Source of the DNA: Chloroflexota bacterium
GTDB taxonomy: Bacteria; Chloroflexota; Anaerolineae; Anaerolineales; E44-bin32
Direction: 5' to 3'
Assembly: GCA_022561385.1 (NCBI GenBank)
Contig: JADFRG010000025.1
Coordinates: forward strand, 1-41,313
Length of the DNA stretch: 41,313 nucleotides
Shown: positions 1 to 7,759 of the stretch, one piece after another
Layout of the letters: each line of letters opens with the position of its first letter
How positions within the stretch are numbered: the first letter of the stretch is position 1
The notes under the pieces: model-generated
Told to the model about the DNA's origin: nothing
What the model saw: the letters and a program-made list of their open reading frames with translations, nothing else
Database searches by the model: none
Position numbers and translations under genes: made by a program

Positions 1-1
1 T

Positions 2-88
2 TTCAGCGAGCGGAGGTGTCGTCGGATCTTGGGCCGTATCAATAACAGCCTTAACCGCCGCTTCGGCGCCGCTCGCAGAGTGCTCTCT
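2..88 (-). pseudogene. Possible gene remnant running off the left edge
   Basis: The minus strand is open from position 88 to the window edge and reads as an alanine-rich peptide (AEAAVKAVIDTAQDP then TPPLAE). Its codons follow a purine-first, pyrimidine-last pattern. An in-frame TAG lies at 89-91, and no ATG, GTG or TTG follows it, so if this is coding it has lost its 5' end. The peptide faintly recalls the C-terminal region of short-chain dehydrogenases, but that is a guess. The complementary plus frame is also open, as the end of an Arg-rich peptide, so the strand is not certain. Confidence 0.22.
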
Positions 89-127
89 CTAGACCCCTGG
101 CCTAGGGACAGGGGCAGCGAGTAGTTA

Positions 128-618
128 GGGAGCATTCCTTCGAGCCAGCAATTGCGGTGCAATTTCGCGTAACTTCTAGACAAATTATGCAACATACTTA
201 TTAGAAATATGACATGAAGATCATTTCTGGGTTAGGCATACTCATCCATGCATCACACTTCATATCAGAGAGGAAAACCTAGTAGTGCTGCAAGGATATG
301 AATCACTCTGATCATATTCGGCTACCGGGTAAGGGTCGCCTCCATCGCATAGAAGAAAAATATTATCGCATTCAACGTAAAGTGCGTCCCCCAAGGCGGC
401 AAGATACTTCGGGATTCCAACATTGCCTTACCCCACGCCCAGCCTTGGTCGATGCAGCAAACCGACGCGGCGCTGTGGCGGCACGATTTTCGTGCGCACT
501 ACGTTACCAATGTCGATCATGGGACTGCTTGCGGTCCACGATTCGAGAGGATTTAGTCGATCGCATCAAGCCTCCGCGGCGGGCACAAGCTCGGAAAATA
601 AATTCGCCGGCAGCAGAG
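128..618. other. AT-rich gap without a convincing gene
   Basis: Positions 150-300 are clearly more AT-rich than the rest of the window. The plus strand is stop-free from 353 to 556, with an ATG at 452 that would give a 34-residue peptide starting MQQTDAALWRHDF. The codon pattern there is coding-like, but there is no ribosome-binding site and no recognised family, so it may be gene debris. A longer open frame at 298-621 has poor codon pattern and composition and is not called. I see no RNA gene or repeat here. Confidence 0.4.
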
Positions 619-624
619 TAGAAT
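619..624 (+). promoter_or_regulatory. -10 box for the first MFS gene
   Basis: TAGAAT lies ten bases before the ATG at 635. Transcription would start about 3-5 bases before the start codon, giving an almost leaderless mRNA. No good -35 box is visible. Confidence 0.45.
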
Positions 625-634
625 CCGCGCTTAT

Positions 635-1888
635 ATGGCAGTCCAAGACCTCGCACGCTCCAGGCGCCGCATCCTAGGCACGCTGTTCGCTATGCAGAGC
701 TTGACCTCTGCGGGGGTGATCGCCACCGCCACGGTGTTGACGATCGTCGCCGCAGATCTGACCGGCAATCCCTCCCTGGCCGGCGTCCCCTCGGCCGTCA
801 TCCAGCTCTCCATGGCGTTCTCCGCACTGCTTTGGGGCCAGCTTTGGGATCGCCTGGGTCGAAAAAACGGGCTAACGATCGCGCTCCTGATCGGCCTCGC
901 TGGCGCAGGCTTGACAGCTGCGGGTAATGAGTATGGGATCGTCTGGGTATTTGGTCTGGGCATCATCGGTATCGGCGCCATGCGAGCGGGTACGCTCATG
1001 TCCCGCTTTGTAGCAGCCGAAGTGAGTGCGCCGGAAGTACGCGGGCGAGCCATCTCGATCGTGGTGTGGGCGGGTACGGTGGGGGCCGTGATGGGCCCGT
1101 TACTGGTGGCTCCCAGCAGCGCTTGGGCGACGAGCCTGGGCTTCAACGAGCTGACCGGTCCGATATTGATCGGGGTACCCCTCATCGGCCTGGCGTCCAT
1201 GGTGACGTTTGCCGGCCTGCGACCGGAGCCGGCGAAGCTTGCCAGACTGGTCGAAGAGGCGGGGCCCCGACCGAAAGTTGCTCCGCAAGGCACGCGAGCC
1301 TTATCACAATTGATTCGAGTTCCCGGTGTCTACACCGCGGTAATCACCGTGGCGTTGGCACAAGCGGTGATGGTCACGCTCATGGGTATTACCGCGCTCT
1401 ACATGCGGGATCTAGGACACAGCCTGGGCGATATTTCGGTCGTCTTCGCGGCCCACACGTTAGGCATGTTCGCGTTTGCACCCCTCTCGGGAGCTCTGTC
1501 CGATCGCTTGGGCCGCGGTCCCGTCATGATCGCAGGGAGCCTAATCGTGATCCTCTCCGGGATCGTTGCGCCCTCCTCGCCGGCAGTCCCGGTCCTGGTC
1601 GCAGGCCTCTTTCTCCTGGGTTTGGGTTGGAGCTTCAGCTTCATTTCTGGTTCAGCGCTCCTGTCTGACCAGCTGACTCCTTCTGAGCGCTCGAAGACCC
1701 AGGGCGCGAACGATATGTTGATCGGCCTGGCCTCCGGCCTCGGAAGCCTGGCAAGCGGTGTGATCTACGCGGGGCTGGGTTACGGTGCCTTGGGGCTCAT
1801 GGGTGGAGTCGCGATGGCCGTGGGGTTTGCCTTTAGCGCCTGGTGGACGGTCAGGCCGCGGGGGCCACAGACGGCGGCCGCGGATTGA
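635..1888 (+). CDS. MFS transporter, drug-exporter type
   Basis: This is a 417-residue integral membrane protein of the major facilitator superfamily with about 12 hydrophobic segments, the family's usual length. The cytoplasmic loop motif A is clear in the N-terminal half (GQLWDRLGRK, residues 68-77) and repeated in the C-terminal half (GALSDRLGRG, 285-294), as expected from the two-fold pseudo-symmetry. A basic start (RSRRR) precedes the first helix. Motif A in both halves is common in proton-coupled exporters, but the substrate cannot be read from sequence. The ATG is chosen because a TAGAAT box sits ten bases upstream, although no Shine-Dalgarno is present. It appears monocistronic: the next gene is on the opposite strand 57 bases downstream. 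Confidence 0.88.
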   Translation: MAVQDLARSRRRILGTLFAMQSLTSAGVIATATVLTIVAADLTGNPSLAGVPSAVIQLSMAFSALLWGQLWDRLGRKNGLTIALLIGLAGAGLTAAGNEYGIVWVFGLGIIGIGAMRAGTLMSRFVAAEVSAPEVRGRAISIVVWAGTVGAVMGPLLVAPSSAWATSLGFNELTGPILIGVPLIGLASMVTFAGLRPEPAKLARLVEEAGPRPKVAPQGTRALSQLIRVPGVYTAVITVALAQAVMVTLMGITALYMRDLGHSLGDISVVFAAHTLGMFAFAPLSGALSDRLGRGPVMIAGSLIVILSGIVAPSSPAVPVLVAGLFLLGLGWSFSFISGSALLSDQLTPSERSKTQGANDMLIGLASGLGSLASGVIYAGLGYGALGLMGGVAMAVGFAFSAWWTVRPRGPQTAAAD

Positions 1889-1945
1889 ACCTCACACTCG
1901 CTTTTTGAACGATCTGGCATGGTTTCGCCGACCTCCGCTCCAGCT

Positions 1946-3397
1946 TCAAGCCCTCTCTAACCGCTCCGATGTAATGCCTCGATACCGTTCGTGGCCGATC
2001 TCCTCTGCCAGTCGATGGGCCGCAAGAAGCAGAGTTCGCTCCTGGTCGGGCTTCTCCAACTCTCGCTGCATCTCCGCAGAATTGATAAGCAGCAACACCT
2101 CGTTCTCCTTCAGGTTCGCTGCTCGCGCCCGATTCAGGCCTTCGCTGAGATAAGATTCCGCCGTATCAAATTCTCGGCGAGCGGTCGCCAGGGCACCCAG
2201 GCTGGCCAAAACATGGCTCATGCGCTGGCTGTCTCCCATCTCCCTAGAAAGGCTCAGTGCCGAATCAAATTCTCTTTCGGCACGCGCCTTATGGCCCTGA
2301 TCATGCGCCAGCGCGCCCATGTTCGTATAAAGAAATGCCATCACGCGACGGTTGCCGTCGGCGCGTGCCATCTCAACTGCTTCCTCAAAATAGCCGCTTG
2401 CAGACTCGAATTGCCGATTGCGGGCGGCGATCACGCCCAGATTGGTGAGAATCGGGCCTAAGAGCGCGCGGTCACCCTCCGCGCGCGCATGGGCCAGCGC
2501 CTCGGCGAACCGGTCCTCTGCCTGCGCTAACTCGCCCTGACTCACAGCCAGGATCCCGAGATTCGTTAGCAGCGCGGCCTCACGCTGGCGGAGGCGCGAT
2601 TCTTTGGCCAGAGACAGCCCTTGGAGGTAATGGGCCTCGGCGCGGGCGTGCTGGCCGCGCGCATAGGCAGTGGCCCCCAACCCGAGCCGCGCAGCACACA
2701 CCGCGGCGGCATCACCCTCGGCCTTCGCGGCGACCTGGAAGTGCTGCTCGGCTTGCTCCAGCTTACCCAATCGCTGCGCCGCCCTTCCAGCATTGAGCCG
2801 GGTCAGCGTTCGCTCTCCCAAGGCCTCGACCGCCTGCGTCAGGAGCTGATCCGCTTCGACGAGCAGTCCGTTTGCTTCGAGGTAGGGGTAGAGGGCGTTG
2901 GCGCCGTTGACGAACTCCTCATCCAAGCCGCTCTCGTGTGCCAACCGCAACGCGGCCAGGATGTTCTGAATCTCCGGGTTCAAGGTCTTAAACCGATCCG
3001 AATTGCTCTCCGCCAGGCGTACGAAATGTTCGACCATCGGTCGTACCGGCGCAGCCGCGTCGGCACGTGTCCGGGAATAATCACTGATTGTGCGGTGCAT
3101 CGCATATCGTCCCCGACCACTGGGCTCCAGCAATCCCGCGTCGACAAGCCGATCTAGCTCCTGACCGGTCCCGCCCGATACCGCGATCGCCGCCTGCTCG
3201 TCGAAGCTACTTGGCTTGGCAGGAAAAATGCTGAGCCTGCGCAGCACCGATCGCGTGGACGGCTCCAGCGCCTCATCACTCAGGGCCATGACCGCCTGGA
3301 GCGAGATGGGTTGGTCGGGGGGAAGGCCAGCCTGCTGGTCTCGATTGAAGTGATCCGTTCCCGGCGCATGGAGCCCAAGGTAGAAAAGTGGGTCCAC
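1946..3397 (-). CDS. TPR protein, C-terminal half of a STAND/AfsR-like regulator
   Basis: The first roughly 100 residues resemble the linker and winged helix that follow the NB-ARC ATPase in STAND regulators: LRRLSIF is followed by LDRLVDAGLLE and YAMHRTISDYSR, matching the usual 'LRRLSVF... LVDKSLLE... YRMHELLRQYA'. The remainder, about residues 160-480, is a run of tetratricopeptide repeats (many A-x-x-x-G-x-x-x-x-A helices). No P-loop or other ATPase motif precedes the winged helix. An in-frame TAA at 3419-3421 closes the frame upstream, and the best start is GTG at 3397, without a clear Shine-Dalgarno. Full-length relatives are usually 700-1000 residues, so this copy is truncated at the N-terminus. 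It may be a remnant or a stand-alone protein-binding scaffold. The frame is intact over 483 codons. Confidence 0.75.
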   Translation of the reverse strand: MDPLFYLGLHAPGTDHFNRDQQAGLPPDQPISLQAVMALSDEALEPSTRSVLRRLSIFPAKPSSFDEQAAIAVSGGTGQELDRLVDAGLLEPSGRGRYAMHRTISDYSRTRADAAAPVRPMVEHFVRLAESNSDRFKTLNPEIQNILAALRLAHESGLDEEFVNGANALYPYLEANGLLVEADQLLTQAVEALGERTLTRLNAGRAAQRLGKLEQAEQHFQVAAKAEGDAAAVCAARLGLGATAYARGQHARAEAHYLQGLSLAKESRLRQREAALLTNLGILAVSQGELAQAEDRFAEALAHARAEGDRALLGPILTNLGVIAARNRQFESASGYFEEAVEMARADGNRRVMAFLYTNMGALAHDQGHKARAEREFDSALSLSREMGDSQRMSHVLASLGALATARREFDTAESYLSEGLNRARAANLKENEVLLLINSAEMQRELEKPDQERTLLLAAHRLAEEIGHERYRGITSERLERA

Positions 3398-3509
3398 GCG
3401 TTGGGAATGGTCGGTCTCTTAGTGCTCCTGCTCGGGCTCACGGCGCGAGATGTCATGGATCCATTGTTCTGAATGCGGAGCAAATTCACCGGAAAGGAGG
3501 CGAGACGGT

Positions 3510-3656
3510 ATGTTGACCTACATGTATGAAAAGGGCCAGGGTCTAGTTGAGTATGCGTTGATTCTTGTTTTGGTCGCAGTTGTCGTGATCGTGATTCTTG
3601 CGCTGCTCGGCCCGGCCATCGGGAACGTGTTCTCCAATATCATCGCGAATATCTAG
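3510..3656 (+). CDS. Flp/Fap-type pilin, small class IVb
   Basis: This 48-residue peptide has a short basic leader (MLTYMYEKGQG), then the type IV pilin hallmark GLVEYALILVLV with Glu at +5 after the predicted cleavage Gly, then one hydrophobic helix. It would be cleaved by a prepilin peptidase and assembled by a Tad-type machine into a thin adhesive pilus. No tad, cpa or rcp gene is in the window, so the assembly genes are elsewhere. The ATG at 3510 is preferred over an upstream in-frame ATG at 3450 because GGAAAGGAGG sits at 3491-3500 and the extra residues would put charged, Cys-containing sequence before the leader. A strong hairpin follows the stop codon, as is common for abundantly transcribed pilin genes. 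Confidence 0.9.
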   Translation: MLTYMYEKGQGLVEYALILVLVAVVVIVILALLGPAIGNVFSNIIANI

Positions 3657-3674
3657 ACCTAAGGGTTTCCGCTC

Positions 3675-3707
3675 GCGGGAGGCCCCAAGTACTTTGGAGC
3701 CTCCCGC
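3675..3707 (+). terminator. Strong hairpin just after the pilin gene
   Basis: GCGGGAGGC (3675-3683) pairs perfectly with GCCTCCCGC (3699-3707), and the inner CCAA/TTGG can extend the stem. It starts 19 bases after the pilin stop. There is no uridine run after it, so it may protect the 3' end of the pilin mRNA as much as terminate it. Confidence 0.6.
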
Positions 3708-3728
3708 CCCATCCATGACAGAAAATGA

Positions 3729-3753
3729 AAAGGCCTCGCAAGCGAGGGCCTTT
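3729..3753 (-). terminator. Rho-independent terminator of the sigma/DUF5667 operon
   Basis: AAAGGCC-TCGC (3729-3739) pairs with GCGA-G-GGCCTTT (3742-3753) with a single bulge and a two-base loop. Read on the minus strand the stem is followed by TTTTCATTTTC, a proper U-rich tract, so it chiefly ends the minus-strand operon that finishes at 3806. The plus side has only TTT, so plus-strand transcripts from the pilin may also stop here. Confidence 0.7.
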
Positions 3754-3805
3754 CCATACAGCGGTTGGCGAATTGCCAGCCGACAAAGATGCGGGGGGTT
3801 CGACC

Positions 3806-4930
3806 TTAGTCGTTGTCCTCCTCATCATCGTCGTCATCATCGTCATGGTCTTTATCGTCGTCTTCGCAGTCACCGCTACCGGGACCTGACGAATCGCATT
3901 TACCTTCATCTTCGTCACCGTCGTCTTCGCAGTCACCGCTACCGGGACCTGACGAATCGCATTTTTCTTCATCTTCGTCACCGTCGTCTTCGCAGTCACC
4001 GCTGCCGGGGCCTGACGAGTCGCAGTCTTCGTCATCGTCAAGATCGTCGTCGTCCAGATCATGGTCTTCCAGATGCTCGTCATCCAGATCGTCGTCGTCC
4101 AGATCGTCGTCGTCCAGATCGTCGTCGTCCAGATCATGATCTTCATGATCCGCCTCATCCCCTTCGATCTCGATCTCAATTTTTAGCTCACCCTTACCGT
4201 CTTCGATCTCAAGTTCAAACTCGAACTCAATCAGATCCTGTTCCGAAGCCATAAGTTGGGCGAGCGCCTGCTCGAAGGCCGCCCGCTGCTCCAGTGAGAG
4301 TTCGTCCAGCAGGCCCTCGATCGCGGCAAGCGCCTCTTCGAACGCGGTGATGGCCTGCGCAATGAACCGGCCATCCCCCTCCCCTTCGATTTCAATTTTC
4401 AGCTCGCCGAGCCGCTCAGTGGCGAATTCCAATCGCAGCTCGGCCTTTTTGCCCTCGTCGCGAGTTAAGCTCAGGCGCACATCTTCAATGGCCGTATCCA
4501 GACCGAACAAGAAGTCGCCCGGGCCGGCGGCATCCGCGCTGGCTACCAAGCCACTCATACTCAGTACCGCCACAACCAAGAAAGAAATTAGGGCGGGGAT
4601 CATCCATGCTCTCCTTTGAGGTTTCGGGTTCTGTCGTCGGAATATGGAACGGAGAGCCGCAATATTCGTTACAAGGGACCCGCGGAAGGTTTGCCGGCGA
4701 ATATTTCGCAGCCCCTTGAGCCGAGCATCCAGGCTGCCGCGCAGTTCGTCGGAGGCGACTAAGGCGCGACCGCTCCGGAGCCGCAGCGCGCCCGGCATGA
4801 GTCGCTGGAGCTCTTCCTGGTACTGTGGGAAACGCTTCAGGCATTCTTCGAGGCTCAGTCCCTGCTCATCGATCAGAGACAGGCAGATATCGAGCACCGA
4901 TTCGAGGTCTTTTGGATCGCTTTTACTCAT
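3806..4930 (-). CDS. DUF5667 membrane protein with acidic C-terminal repeats, putative sigma-factor partner
   Basis: A 374-residue protein. Residues 1-50 resemble the N-terminal helical segment of Chloroflexota sigma-associated proteins (LSLEECLKRFPQYQEEL). One membrane helix follows at about 108-130 (MIPALISFLVVAVLSMSGL), then the DUF5667 signature (AGPGDFLFGLDTAIEDVRLSL) and a Glu-rich helical stalk. The tail is extraordinarily acidic: (LDDDD)n blocks, then three 21-residue repeats containing CDSSGPGSGDCED, then Asp/Glu to the end. The ATG at 4930 overlaps the sigma-factor stop by eight bases (ATGAGTAA), so the two are translationally coupled. That makes an anti-sigma or sigma-modulating role likely, with the N-terminus inside and the acidic tail outside the membrane. 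Metal binding by the tail is inference. The repeats are also visible in the DNA. Confidence 0.82.
   Translation of the reverse strand: MSKSDPKDLESVLDICLSLIDEQGLSLEECLKRFPQYQEELQRLMPGALRLRSGRALVASDELRGSLDARLKGLRNIRRQTFRGSLVTNIAALRSIFRRQNPKPQRRAWMIPALISFLVVAVLSMSGLVASADAAGPGDFLFGLDTAIEDVRLSLTRDEGKKAELRLEFATERLGELKIEIEGEGDGRFIAQAITAFEEALAAIEGLLDELSLEQRAAFEQALAQLMASEQDLIEFEFELEIEDGKGELKIEIEIEGDEADHEDHDLDDDDLDDDDLDDDDLDDEHLEDHDLDDDDLDDDEDCDSSGPGSGDCEDDGDEDEEKCDSSGPGSGDCEDDGDEDEGKCDSSGPGSGDCEDDDKDHDDDDDDDEEDND
3861..4049 (-). repeat. Three tandem 63-bp repeats inside the DUF5667 gene
   Basis: Copies begin at 3861, 3924 and 3987, an exact 63-base period. The first two are nearly identical and the third has diverged at several third positions. 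Each encodes 21 residues with two cysteines seven or eight residues apart around a Gly/Ser/Pro core, embedded in Asp/Glu. Confidence 0.85.
4041..4135 (-). repeat. 15-bp repeats coding LDDDD blocks
   Basis: The unit agatcgtcgtcgtcc occurs exactly at 4086-4100, 4101-4115 and 4116-4130, with degenerate copies from 4041. It encodes the pentapeptide series of Leu-Asp-Asp-Asp-Asp in the acidic tail. Such arrays can change copy number by slippage. Confidence 0.8.
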
Positions 4931-5492
4931 CCGTTTCCATCAGTCCTGCCAGCGCCTCGAGGGCACGATGCTGAATGACCCGGGAGGCGCCCTCAGATTT
5001 GCCAATCGTCTCCGCCACCTGCCGGTGGGAGAGACCCTCCACGAAACGCAGGATAATCACGTGTTGTTCGTCATCCCCCAGCTGCTGAACGGCCCTGGCC
5101 AGGCTGGCCAGGCCCTCCTGATCCGCCACTTGATCTTCCGGGTGCAGTTGCGGATCTGGCAGGTCTTCCAACGCTGGATCGTCCACATGGGCCCGACTGG
5201 ATTGGACCCGGTAGTGGTCGACCACTAGGTTTCGTGCTATCTGGTAGAGCCAACTGGCGAACCTATACCCTTGCGGCTCATATTTTGGTAGAGCGGTCCA
5301 TGCCCGAACAAACACCTCTTCGGTTAGATCCTCGGCCAGCGGCACATCCGCAACCCGGAAGAATATATATCGATAGATCGCGTCCAGGTGCCGAGTGTAC
5401 AGAGCGCCAAACGCATCGGCGTCGCCATCTACGGCCCGCGATACGAGAGTCTGCTCCTGCTCAGCCTCCTCGATATTTGGTTCCGAGGCCAT
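4923..5492 (-). CDS. ECF-type RNA polymerase sigma factor
   Basis: A 189-residue sigma-70-family protein of ECF size. Region 2 is clear at about residues 25-95, with YRYIFFRV, the DLTEEVFVRAW helix and FASWLYQIARNLVVDHYR for -10 recognition. Region 4 at about 135-185 carries the helix-turn-helix (LSHRQVAETIGKSEGASR) that reads the -35 element. There is no sigma region 1 or 3. GAGG lies five bases before the ATG at 5492. The downstream DUF5667 membrane protein overlaps the stop codon and is the obvious cognate regulator. An ECF-like promoter immediately upstream suggests positive autoregulation. The signal and regulon are unknown. Confidence 0.92.
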   Translation of the reverse strand: MASEPNIEEAEQEQTLVSRAVDGDADAFGALYTRHLDAIYRYIFFRVADVPLAEDLTEEVFVRAWTALPKYEPQGYRFASWLYQIARNLVVDHYRVQSSRAHVDDPALEDLPDPQLHPEDQVADQEGLASLARAVQQLGDDEQHVIILRFVEGLSHRQVAETIGKSEGASRVIQHRALEALAGLMETDE

Positions 5493-5505
5493 CCATTCCT
5501 CTATA

Positions 5506-5533
5506 GAAACGAATTGGAATCGATAATGTTACA
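5506..5533 (-). promoter_or_regulatory. Candidate ECF autoregulatory promoter
   Basis: On the minus strand TGTAACA (5527-5533) is separated by 15 bases from CGTTTC (5506-5511), which resembles the 'AAC ... CGT' signature of ECF-dependent promoters. The predicted start point is just before the GAGG ribosome-binding site of the sigma gene. This is inference from motif shape only. Confidence 0.4.
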
Positions 5534-5625
5534 TTGGAAAATACGGTCGCCAGGCCAGGCTGGGCGAGCCGGAAATGCCGGCCGCTACGCCAGGTCAAGA
5601 CCCCGCTTTGGCCAAAGTAGAATCC

Positions 5626-5648
5626 AAAAAGGGATCCGCCCGGATCCC
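5626..5648 (-). terminator. Rho-independent terminator after the small lipoprotein gene
   Basis: GGGATCCG (5631-5638) and CGGATCCC (5641-5648) form a perfect eight-base stem with a CC loop. On the minus strand it is followed directly by TTTTT. It lies 39 bases after the stop of the gene at 5687-6067. Confidence 0.8.
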
Positions 5649-5686
5649 TGCGACCTGGGAAAACCTCCGTGAAATATTGTCGGAGC

Positions 5687-6067
5687 TTAACCCCCGCTGG
5701 TCTGAACGCTGACATCGAGGGTCGTCGTCTCACCCCGGATAATCTGAATCTGCTTGGGGAGTCCTGAAGTACCTTCCGGTCCATCGTGGGTGATGTCGAT
5801 CATATAGACGCCTTCAAGCAGAATGGCGCCGTAGTAACCATTGGGATCAATGTCGGCCCGCATAACTTCGACGATGCCGTTGCCTTCCATGATCAGGATC
5901 TGGCGCGCGGCGTAGTCGGCTGGAGAAGGAGTCGGTGCGATCTCCCCTGCGCTGACCACCGGATTGAGCGTGACGGTGCCTTTGAGCGAACCGGTTCTGT
6001 CCGCGCTGCAGGCCGCGAAAAGCATCGAACCGGCCAGGATCCCTATCCCAATTAAACTTCGCTTCAT
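5687..6067 (-). CDS. Small secreted lipoprotein with a carboxypeptidase-regulatory-like fold
   Basis: A 126-residue protein starting MKRSLIGIGILAGS, with a lipobox ending in the cysteine of FAACS at about residue 20, so a lipid-anchored extracytoplasmic protein is predicted. The mature part begins GSLKGTVTLNPV and continues with strands, a Thr/Pro patch, and NGYYGAILLEGVYMIDI. This has the look of a small Ig-like/CNA-B or carboxypeptidase-regulatory-like beta-sandwich, a binding rather than catalytic module. The ATG at 6067 is chosen over an in-frame ATG at 6094 because it gives a proper signal peptide and has GAGGTCGAG just upstream. It is transcribed toward the sigma operon but is separated from it by a strong terminator. 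Confidence 0.75.
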   Translation of the reverse strand: MKRSLIGIGILAGSMLFAACSADRTGSLKGTVTLNPVVSAGEIAPTPSPADYAARQILIMEGNGIVEVMRADIDPNGYYGAILLEGVYMIDITHDGPEGTSGLPKQIQIIRGETTTLDVSVQTSGG

Positions 6068-6171
6068 ACTCTCGACCTCATTTCCTCGATCCACAAGATC
6101 ATAAGACGCTGAGCCAGATTGTTCGATCCTACTTCCGTCCCGGTGCGAAACGGGAACGCATAGGGGCCCAC

Positions 6172-6191
6172 TTCCCGGTGAGAACCGGGAA
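6172..6191. promoter_or_regulatory. Perfect inverted repeat upstream of the small lipoprotein gene
   Basis: TTCCCGGT (6172-6179) and ACCGGGAA (6184-6191) flank a GAGA loop. Partial copies of the half-site (CGGGAAC) recur nearby at about 6151 and 6233. It could be an operator or an RNA hairpin in the gap between the propeller gene and the lipoprotein gene. Nothing else was recognised between 6068 and 6384. Confidence 0.4.
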
Positions 6192-6384
6192 CCTCAGAAC
6201 CCCAGCAGAACAAATCGGGTTTATTTGAACGGGGAACGGCCGATCGTCCCGCGGCTGGAGGGGTGTCGGAGACGGATGACAGCATCACTCGATGGGGTTG
6301 GGAGGCATGCTTGGGTATGGGGGAGGTGGCCGAGGGTCAGGAAAAGCCTTTGCTGAGGCTAGAGTGCGACTACGAAGTGTCGCG

Positions 6385-7653
6385 TCAATTCGAGGCGATC
6401 CGCGGCTCGATAATCTCCCAGGTGGCGGCGCCGTCGGTGGTCCTAACCAACGCGATCTCGTCCTCGTTCCTGGCGACCGCCCAACCGGTGGTTGAGTTCA
6501 CGAAACTGTAATCGCCATCCCAGGTCACAGACTTGATTTTCGTCCAATTGGCCCCACCGTCCGTCGATCGATATTGATCGGTGCCCAGGGCGAGCATCGT
6601 ACCCTCCGCAAAGAACTGCAGCTCTCCACCCGGATAATCGAGCATCTCCCAGCTCGCACCCGCGTCTTGCGTTCTGTAGAGGTAAGTGGTTTCCGCAACC
6701 GTCGAGCCATCCGCAACTACACACGTGACGATCAGGGTCCCAGAGCGTTCGGAACTCGGGCGGGGCGATCCGGAGTAACACCAACCCTGGTCAGTGGACC
6801 CGGCGGCGCCTTCGGGCAAAGGCAACCGCCCCTCGTCCCACGATTCCCCTGCGTCTCGGCTCACGTCCAGGAACGCCTCCAAATAGGTCCCGTCGCAGTT
6901 GTACGTCGTCCATCCTGTTTCCATGCCGAAGAATGAGATCCCGGTCTTGCGGCAGCTTTGGAGGTCCTCGCTGTCATAAGGATCGATGATCTCTTGCCAC
7001 GTATCTCCCCCATCGGTGGTCCTGAATAAGGCCACCAACTGACTGCCCATCCCCGATTCGACTTCCTGGAGCATCCAGCCCTGCTCCGGACCGGTAAATT
7101 CCAGGGTCGAGTATTGACCCATTGGATAACCGGCCTCGGAGGCAATCCAGGTGGCCCCACCGTCGGTCGTTCGCCAGACTCGATCGGTTCCCAGATAGAT
7201 CACCCACGCGCGGGGCCCTGCCGAATAAAACCCGCCCACCTCGAACAAAAGCGCAGGGTCCTCCGGCGGAGTCACTTCGCGCCAGGTCTCGCCACCGTCC
7301 GCGGTAGTCAAGACGTGGATGGGTAGCGCCAGCTGTGGGTCCGGGTGTTCGCCAATCGCCCAACCGTCGGTGGCGGAGTCCATCCGTATCTGTTTGATAA
7401 CTACCGGCTGGCCCGCTTCAAGCCGCGGCTCGAGCACTGGCCGGGCGGGAAGCGCTACCCGTTCGGTTGCGCTCGGTTCCGGCGGCGAGGCAGATTCTTC
7501 AGCAACCGCGGTGCTTGCAACTGTGGGCTGCTCGCGCGTGGGCGGATTCTGCGTCTCGAAGGCCGAAAAGGGTGTGGGTGGCTCAACGATGCCCGGCACA
7601 CAGGCCGAGGTCAACAAAAACAGCGCGGCTATCCAGGCTTTCCAAAGGTTCAT
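6385..7653 (-). CDS. Ycf48/BNR-like beta-propeller lipoprotein
   Basis: A 422-residue lipoprotein: signal peptide MNLWKAWIAALFLLTSAC with the lipobox Cys at 18, then a Pro/Thr/Ser-rich linker to about residue 75. The rest is a repeated beta-propeller with Asp-box motifs: TTADGGETW, TTDGGATW, TTDGGDTW, TQDAGASW, STDGGANW and TTDGAATW, each near 'GWA' or 'GWM' strands. This pattern is shared by Ycf48/Hcf136-like proteins and sialidase-type BNR propellers. The catalytic residues of sialidases are not evident, so a binding or assembly role is more likely. It is divergent from the MFS gene at 7760, with which it shares a 106-base promoter region. Confidence 0.85.
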   Translation of the reverse strand: MNLWKAWIAALFLLTSACVPGIVEPPTPFSAFETQNPPTREQPTVASTAVAEESASPPEPSATERVALPARPVLEPRLEAGQPVVIKQIRMDSATDGWAIGEHPDPQLALPIHVLTTADGGETWREVTPPEDPALLFEVGGFYSAGPRAWVIYLGTDRVWRTTDGGATWIASEAGYPMGQYSTLEFTGPEQGWMLQEVESGMGSQLVALFRTTDGGDTWQEIIDPYDSEDLQSCRKTGISFFGMETGWTTYNCDGTYLEAFLDVSRDAGESWDEGRLPLPEGAAGSTDQGWCYSGSPRPSSERSGTLIVTCVVADGSTVAETTYLYRTQDAGASWEMLDYPGGELQFFAEGTMLALGTDQYRSTDGGANWTKIKSVTWDGDYSFVNSTTGWAVARNEDEIALVRTTDGAATWEIIEPRIASN

Positions 7654-7759
7654 TCAGGTAACTTTTCTGTCACGGTGTCTCGATTGCCTGGTTTCTGGAC
7701 CGCCTCCTGGGGATGTGGTATCACTTCGGCTCATAAATCAGCCCGTATAGGATCGCGCA

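Noticed and set aside
631..1293. Minus-strand 220-codon frame
   Set aside because: It is the shadow of the MFS gene, whose motifs are on the plus strand.
3861..4049. CRISPR-like array
   Set aside because: The copies are contiguous with no spacers and lie in frame inside a gene.
3813..4139. Serine-rich plus-strand reading frame
   Set aside because: It is the complement of the acidic repeats of the DUF5667 gene, has no ribosome-binding site and is pure low-complexity Ser.
6263..6511. Plus-strand 82-codon frame
   Set aside because: It overlaps the 3' end of the propeller gene antisense and has no separate coding signal beyond 6385.
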